A DNA stretch of 17,545 nt from Calditrichota bacterium (GTDB lineage Bacteria; Zixibacteria; MSB-5A5; GN15; FEB-12). Both the position numbers and the translations under genes were made by a program. The stretch lies in contig QQUK01000155.1 of NCBI GenBank assembly GCA_008501655.1, positions 1 to 17,545 of the forward strand. Reading direction: 5' to 3'. The notes below the pieces were generated by a model. It did not search any database, was not told the DNA's origin, and saw only the letters and a program-made list of their open reading frames with translations. Of this stretch, positions 13,418 to 17,545 are shown piece after piece (within the stretch, counting starts at the first letter, position 1; every line of letters begins with the position of its first letter).

Positions 13418-15640
13418 ATGAAAAAATTATGGATTGCTTTTATTGCTGTGGTGGCAATCTCGTTTGCGGTTCTTGGATGGACCGGAATCAAAATTTATCA
13501 GGAAAAACCCCCTCTTCCTGAATCGGTGGTTACTACTGATGGTCAGGTTATCGTTGCACCCGGGGATGTCTCTGAAGGTCAGAATGTCTGGCAGGCAATG
13601 GGTGGTATGGAACTCGGTTCAATATGGGGGCATGGAAGCTATGTTGCTCCTGATTGGTCAGCTGACTGGCTGCATAGGGAGTGTGTATTTATTCTGAATA
13701 AATGGTCAAACAATGATTTTGGAATACCGTTTGACAATCTTCATGGTGAGCAACAGGCAGCCTTGGAGGCACGATTAAAAGTTCTGATGCGGACTAACAC
13801 CTATGATGAAACTACCAACCGGATCGTCCTTGACCCGGTCAGGAAAGAGGCGTTTGAAAGTAACCTTGCACACTATTCAGATGTATTCCTTCGGGGGAAT
13901 ATCGAATATGCAATTCCTGAAGGGACTGTATCCAGTGAAGCAAGAATGAGACAATTAGCTTCATTTTTCTTTTGGACATCCTGGGCAGCATCGACTAATC
14001 GTGTTGATGATGATATGACCTATACAAGTAACTGGCCGCATGAACCTCTGATTGACAATGTCCCGACATCGGATTCAATCATCTGGACAGGTTTTAGTAT
14101 TATTATGTTATTAGGCGGAATTGGATTACTTGTCTGGTTCCATGCTTCACGGTCAAATGAAGTTGTTTCGGAACAGCTGCCTACTGAAGATCCATTGATA
14201 CAATTTAAGGCAACACCTTCACAGCTTGCGACGATAAAGTATTTCTGGACAGTTGCCGGACTGTTTTTACTTCAGATGGTGATGGGAGTAATCTCAGCAC
14301 ACTATGGAGTAGAAGGAGACGGGTTTTATGGGATACCGATTGATGACTGGCTGCCTTACAGTTTAGCCCGTACCTGGCATACGCAACTTGGGATATTCTG
14401 GATTGCGACAGCATGGCTGGCTGCCGGTCTGTTCATAGGTCCGGCTGTCAGCGGTACCGAACCGAAATATCAACGTCTTGGTGTCAATGTACTTTTTGGT
14501 GCATTGCTTGTTGTTGTCCTTGGTTCATTTGCCGGTGAATGGTTGAGTGTCAAAGGTTATCTCGGTGGTGATTCCTGGTTTTACTTTGGCCATCAGGGCT
14601 ATGAGTATGTTGACCTTGGACGAGTCTGGCAGATAGCGTTACTCGTGGGACTTATTCTCTGGGTGACACTGGTTGGAAGATGTATTGTCCAGGCAATAAA
14701 AAAAGGCGGTGAAGAAAAACCGCTGCTGACGATGTTCTTTATTTCGGCTGTTGCTATTGGCAGTTTTTACATGGCCGGTCTCATGTGGGGGAAACAGACG
14801 CACCTTTCAATGGTTGAATACTGGCGTTGGTGGGTTGTGCATCTTTGGGTGGAAGGTTTCTTTGAAGTCTTTGCTACAGCTGTGATAGCGTTCTTATTTG
14901 CCCGTTTAGGATTAGTTCGGTTAAAAAGCGCGAATACTGCTGTTTTATTTTCTACCACAATATTTTTAACCGGTGGGATTATCGGAACTCTGCATCATCT
15001 GTATTTTGCAGGAACACCAACGGTTGTTATGGCCTTAGGTGCTGTTTTCAGTGCTCTTGAAGTTGTGCCGTTGACAATTATCGGTTTTGAAGCCTGGGAC
15101 AATATCAAGTTGTCACGATCGACACCGTGGGCAACAAAATACAAATGGCCGATTTACTTCTTTGTTGCAGTAGCATTCTGGAATATGGTTGGTGCCGGGC
15201 TCTTTGGATTTATGATAAATCCGCCGATTGCATTGTATTATATGCAAGGTTTGAATACAACTCCGGTTCATGCTCACACAGCTTTGTTTGGTGTATATGG
15301 TATGCTGGGAATCGGATTGATGCTCTTTTGTCTGAGAGTACTCTATGTGAAACGTGACTGGAAAGATAATATTCTGAAGTTTGCATTCTGGACAATCAAC
15401 GGTGGTTTATCGCTGATGGTTCTGTTGAGTTTGTTACCGATAGGATTTATGCAGACCTGGGCATCGGTGGAACATGGTTATTGGTATGCCAGAAGTTCAG
15501 AATATTTGTACTCTCCAGCGATAACTGTGTTAAAATGGTTGCGCGCACCCGGAGATACAATATTTGCTTTAGGTATATTGGTTGTAGTACTCTTTATCTT
15601 TGGACTGGCAACCGGTCATTCATTGAAAAAATCTAAATAA
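13418..15640 (+). CDS. norZ: Quinol-dependent nitric oxide reductase (qNOR)
   Basis: Single-subunit qNOR, 740 residues, reducing 2 NO to N2O with electrons from quinol in the inner membrane. The N-terminal part, with helix 1 and a large periplasmic domain (about 30-215), replaces NorC and lacks a CxxCH heme site, as expected. The catalytic part has about 12 more helices. Landmarks: TWHTQLG with low-spin heme His321; HLWVEGFFE with FeB His475 and the NOR glutamates Glu479 and Glu483; TLHHLYFAGTP with FeB His526 and His527; PVHAHTALFG with His618 and His620 for the hemes. All key residues are present, so it should be active. It ends the nor unit and is followed by a strong terminator. Its base composition looks richer in G and C than the nos genes. 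Confidence 0.97.
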   Translation: MKKLWIAFIAVVAISFAVLGWTGIKIYQEKPPLPESVVTTDGQVIVAPGDVSEGQNVWQAMGGMELGSIWGHGSYVAPDWSADWLHRECVFILNKWSNNDFGIPFDNLHGEQQAALEARLKVLMRTNTYDETTNRIVLDPVRKEAFESNLAHYSDVFLRGNIEYAIPEGTVSSEARMRQLASFFFWTSWAASTNRVDDDMTYTSNWPHEPLIDNVPTSDSIIWTGFSIIMLLGGIGLLVWFHASRSNEVVSEQLPTEDPLIQFKATPSQLATIKYFWTVAGLFLLQMVMGVISAHYGVEGDGFYGIPIDDWLPYSLARTWHTQLGIFWIATAWLAAGLFIGPAVSGTEPKYQRLGVNVLFGALLVVVLGSFAGEWLSVKGYLGGDSWFYFGHQGYEYVDLGRVWQIALLVGLILWVTLVGRCIVQAIKKGGEEKPLLTMFFISAVAIGSFYMAGLMWGKQTHLSMVEYWRWWVVHLWVEGFFEVFATAVIAFLFARLGLVRLKSANTAVLFSTTIFLTGGIIGTLHHLYFAGTPTVVMALGAVFSALEVVPLTIIGFEAWDNIKLSRSTPWATKYKWPIYFFVAVAFWNMVGAGLFGFMINPPIALYYMQGLNTTPVHAHTALFGVYGMLGIGLMLFCLRVLYVKRDWKDNILKFAFWTINGGLSLMVLLSLLPIGFMQTWASVEHGYWYARSSEYLYSPAITVLKWLRAPGDTIFALGILVVVLFIFGLATGHSLKKSK

Positions 15641-15664
15641 TTATTACATACTGTTTACTGAAGC

Positions 15665-15697
15665 AGCCCCGATGAGTGATTCTTATCGGGGCTTTTT
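15665..15697 (+). terminator. Rho-independent terminator after norZ
   Basis: AGCCCCGAT (15665-15673) pairs perfectly with ATCGGGGCT (15685-15693) around an 11-base loop, followed by a T-run (15693-15697). It should end the Rrf2-hemerythrin-norZ transcript and separate it from the DUF3124 gene. Confidence 0.93.
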
Positions 15698-15759
15698 ATT
15701 ATTTATCTTTACAGGCTTATGTGAGAAAGCTACATTAGAAAAGAAGGAGATAGAATACG

Positions 15760-16245
15760 ATGAAAAATAGAATGATGTTCAGTCTTGTAATAGTTTGCTG
15801 TATGGTTGTGTTTTTTGTATTAGAGATAACTGCCTGCGAAAAACCGGAGTTATCACAAGGTGAATTAATATATATTCCGGCATATTCTCATATTTATAGT
15901 GCAAACAGTGAAAAACCGTTTCTGTTAACGGTGACGCTCAGCATTCGGAATACTGACCCAGTTGATGCAATGAAGATAACAAAAGTTGAATATTATGAAA
16001 CACAAGGGAAGCTGCTTATCAGTTATATTGACACCTCCATAATATTAGGTCCTCTTGAATCATTACGATATGTCGTTCCGGAAAAAGATGAAAGCGGCGG
16101 GTCCGGAGCAAATTTTCTTGTTTCATGGGAAGCTGATAAAAAAATTAATCAGCCTATTGTAGAATCGATTATGATAGGTACGCAAATGCAGCAAGGGGTA
16201 TCGTTTACTTCAAGAGGACAAGTAATCACTTCACCGGAAGATTGA
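15760..16245 (+). CDS. DUF3124-family lipoprotein
   Basis: A 161-residue exported protein. The hydrophobic N-terminus ends EITAC at residue 26, a lipobox-like site. The body matches the DUF3124 pattern from memory: IYIPAYSHIYSANSEKPFLL, TLSIRNTDP, VEYYETQGKLL, SGGSGANFLVSWE and GTQMQQGVSFTSRGQVI. The family is found in many environmental bacteria and its role is unknown. AAGGAG lies 10 bases before the ATG. It stands alone between the norZ terminator and a metallophosphoesterase, with no evident tie to nitrogen-oxide metabolism. Confidence 0.85.
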   Translation: MKNRMMFSLVIVCCMVVFFVLEITACEKPELSQGELIYIPAYSHIYSANSEKPFLLTVTLSIRNTDPVDAMKITKVEYYETQGKLLISYIDTSIILGPLESLRYVVPEKDESGGSGANFLVSWEADKKINQPIVESIMIGTQMQQGVSFTSRGQVITSPED

Positions 16246-16269
16246 TTAAAAACATTTAATTGTTATAAT
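16242..16269 (+). promoter_or_regulatory. Candidate promoter for the metallophosphoesterase gene
   Basis: TTGATT (16242-16247), a 16-base spacer and TATAAT (16264-16269), a perfect -10 box. It overlaps the stop codon of the DUF3124 gene and lies about 30 bases before the TTG start. Confidence 0.45.
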
Positions 16270-16297
16270 TGATTCTGTAACAAGGAATTTTCTTATT

Positions 16298-17173
16298 TTG
16301 AAGCCAGGTTTTAAAAATCAAAACTGTTTTTTTGTCTCCGATATCCACGGGAATCAGAAGCAATATGAAAAACTCTTCAGCTGTATTAAAGAAGAAAAAC
16401 CTTCTCTTGTTTTAATGGGTGGGGATCTGTTTCCCAGTAGCCTTAATGCAATAAACAGTCTTTCTGATGAGACATTTATCTCACAATACTTCCTTCCCGA
16501 AATTAAAAAGCTGAAAGGAGCTCTTCAGGATGAGTTTCCTGTTATCATGCTTATTTCAGGAAATGATGATCCAATCCTTTTTGAAGATGAATTGCGTTCT
16601 GGTGAAACAGAAGAAGATTGGCTGTATCTGAATAATCGGATTGTTCACTATCAGGAGTATTCTATTTTTGGATATCCATATGTTCCACCTACACCGTTTT
16701 TAATCAAAGATTGGGAAAAGTATGATGTTTCCCGGTATGTCGATCCCGGCTGTGTTTCACCCGAGGAAGGGTATCGAAATTTCAAAGTTGCACAGAATGA
16801 AATCAAATACGGGACTATCAAAAAAGATATTGCAGAAAAAAGTAGAGGAATCAATGTTGAAAAATTGATTTGTCTGTTTCACTCACCGCCGTATAAGTGC
16901 CATCTTGATAGAGCTGCTCTTGATGGGAAAATGATAGACCATGTTCCCTTGGATGTCCATGTCGGGAGTATTGCGATCAGAGAATTCTTTGAAGAGAAAA
17001 AACCGTATCTTGGATTACATGGACATATTCATGAATCAGCAAGATTAACCGGTGAGTGGAAAGATATAATTGGTGATACTCCGGTGTTTACTGCAGCGCA
17101 TGACGGGAATGAACTTTCTTTATTGCGATTTGCATTGGATGATTTATCTACTGTTTCCAGAGAACTCCTGTAG
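16298..17173 (+). CDS. Calcineurin-like metallophosphoesterase
   Basis: A 291-residue cytoplasmic protein of the calcineurin-like phosphoesterase fold. The metal-binding motifs appear in order: DIHG (Asp15, His17), GGDLF (Asp43), SGNDD (Asn89, Asp90), LFHSPP (His205) and GLHGHIHES (His241, His243). It could hydrolyse a phosphodiester or phosphomonoester; the substrate cannot be read from the sequence. The start is TTG with AAGGA 11 bases upstream; no better in-frame start covers the first motif. Its stop codon abuts the stop of the minus-strand gene with no gap. Confidence 0.88.
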   Translation: MKPGFKNQNCFFVSDIHGNQKQYEKLFSCIKEEKPSLVLMGGDLFPSSLNAINSLSDETFISQYFLPEIKKLKGALQDEFPVIMLISGNDDPILFEDELRSGETEEDWLYLNNRIVHYQEYSIFGYPYVPPTPFLIKDWEKYDVSRYVDPGCVSPEEGYRNFKVAQNEIKYGTIKKDIAEKSRGINVEKLICLFHSPPYKCHLDRAALDGKMIDHVPLDVHVGSIAIREFFEEKKPYLGLHGHIHESARLTGEWKDIIGDTPVFTAAHDGNELSLLRFALDDLSTVSRELL

Positions 17174-17545
17174 TTATTTCTTTTTCATCTGCAATTTTTT
17201 CGCCGGGTCGGTAATAGCATTAATCTTCTGAGCAAAACTCGATTTATTTTCTATATCTTTATCTGTGATAATATGTATATCAAGCAGTCCTTCGGTTTTG
17301 TAACCGGTTTTCAGATAATTGATATGCGACATACTCAGACTCCAGCCATTGAGCCAGTTAGTTAGATTGTCCAGCTGGGTTTCGTTACCGGTAAAATGAA
17401 TAAGAATATCCACATCGGAGCCAGATGCAGCGGTTGCATTTTTTGTACTTCCGAAAATGTATATATCTTTGACGCCGAATTTATCTCCATCAAGATTACT
17501 TGCAAGATTTTCAGTCATTTGATACCGCCATTTCCAACTCATGTC
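17174..17545 (-). CDS. Nucleotidyltransferase-domain protein, C-terminal part, cut by the window edge
   Basis: About 123 residues are visible. IYIFGST followed by GSDVDILIHF gives the polymerase-beta-type nucleotidyltransferase motif GS-x10-DxD (Gly31-Ser32, Asp43, Asp45), and LLDIHII (Asp88) gives the third acidic residue. An ATG falls at 17542-17540, but it lacks room for a visible ribosome site and the frame is open to the edge. From memory, a domain with this same order (FGSTKNAT, INYLKTGYKTEGLLDIH, ITDPA) ends large PEP/pyruvate-binding proteins, so this is probably the tail of such a protein rather than a whole gene. The alternative is a small free-standing MNT-like protein. Confidence 0.7.
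   Translation of the reverse strand, partial: DMSWKWRYQMTENLASNLDGDKFGVKDIYIFGSTKNATAASGSDVDILIHFTGNETQLDNLTNWLNGWSLSMSHINYLKTGYKTEGLLDIHIITDKDIENKSSFAQKINAITDPAKKLQMKKK

Noticed and set aside
1..17545. Transposase, integrase, phage or toxin-antitoxin genes
   Set aside because: No coding region here shows such motifs; the only mobile-type signals are the two short repeats.

Overview
The window looks like chromosomal DNA from an AT-rich, Gram-negative-type bacterium that respires nitrogen oxides. Several proteins carry lipoprotein signals. Many starts have a clear Shine-Dalgarno sequence (AGGAGG/AAGGAG), and promoter-like TTGACA boxes occur. These two features argue against a typical Bacteroidia genome. 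The kinase-TolB-TPR protein and the Sec-type (clade II) nos cluster would fit another FCB-like lineage such as Calditrichota, KSB1 or Ignavibacteria. That placement is inference from gene style only.

Layout. (1) 1-3312: a gene-free start with a hairpin repeat, then a membrane Ser/Thr kinase with TolB-like and TPR parts. Its frame is interrupted by one in-frame UGA and stays open for 64 more codons. (2) 3313-11845: a nine-gene, same-strand nos operon in the order Rrf2 regulator, COX IV-cytochrome c fusion, nosZ, small membrane protein, nosL, nosD, nosF, nosY, and a divergent heme-copper oxidase subunit I. The regulator's promoter carries a perfect 13-bp inverted repeat over its -10 box. (3) 11846-12338: a gene-free gap holding second copies of two repeats, one found at the window start and one just upstream of the nos operon. 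(4) 12339-15640: an NO-detoxification or denitrification unit of Rrf2 regulator, hemerythrin-like protein and quinol-dependent NO reductase, closed by a strong terminator. (5) 15760-17545: a DUF3124 lipoprotein, a metallophosphoesterase and, on the minus strand, the C-terminal end of a nucleotidyltransferase-domain protein that runs off the window.

How the genes work together: qNOR reduces NO to N2O with electrons from quinol, and NosZ reduces N2O to N2. NosL and NosDFY supply and mature the copper sites. The membrane-anchored cytochrome c probably feeds NosZ. Two Fe-S-type Rrf2 regulators probably sense NO or redox state, one per unit.

The most unusual item is the last gene of the nos operon. 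It is an oxidase-like subunit I that keeps the heme ligands, two CuB histidines and the active-site Tyr, but has Gln where one CuB His is expected. It lacks any CuA subunit nearby and shares an operon with a COX IV-cytochrome c fusion. Together they could form an unrecognised NO- or O2-reducing complex tied to N2O respiration.
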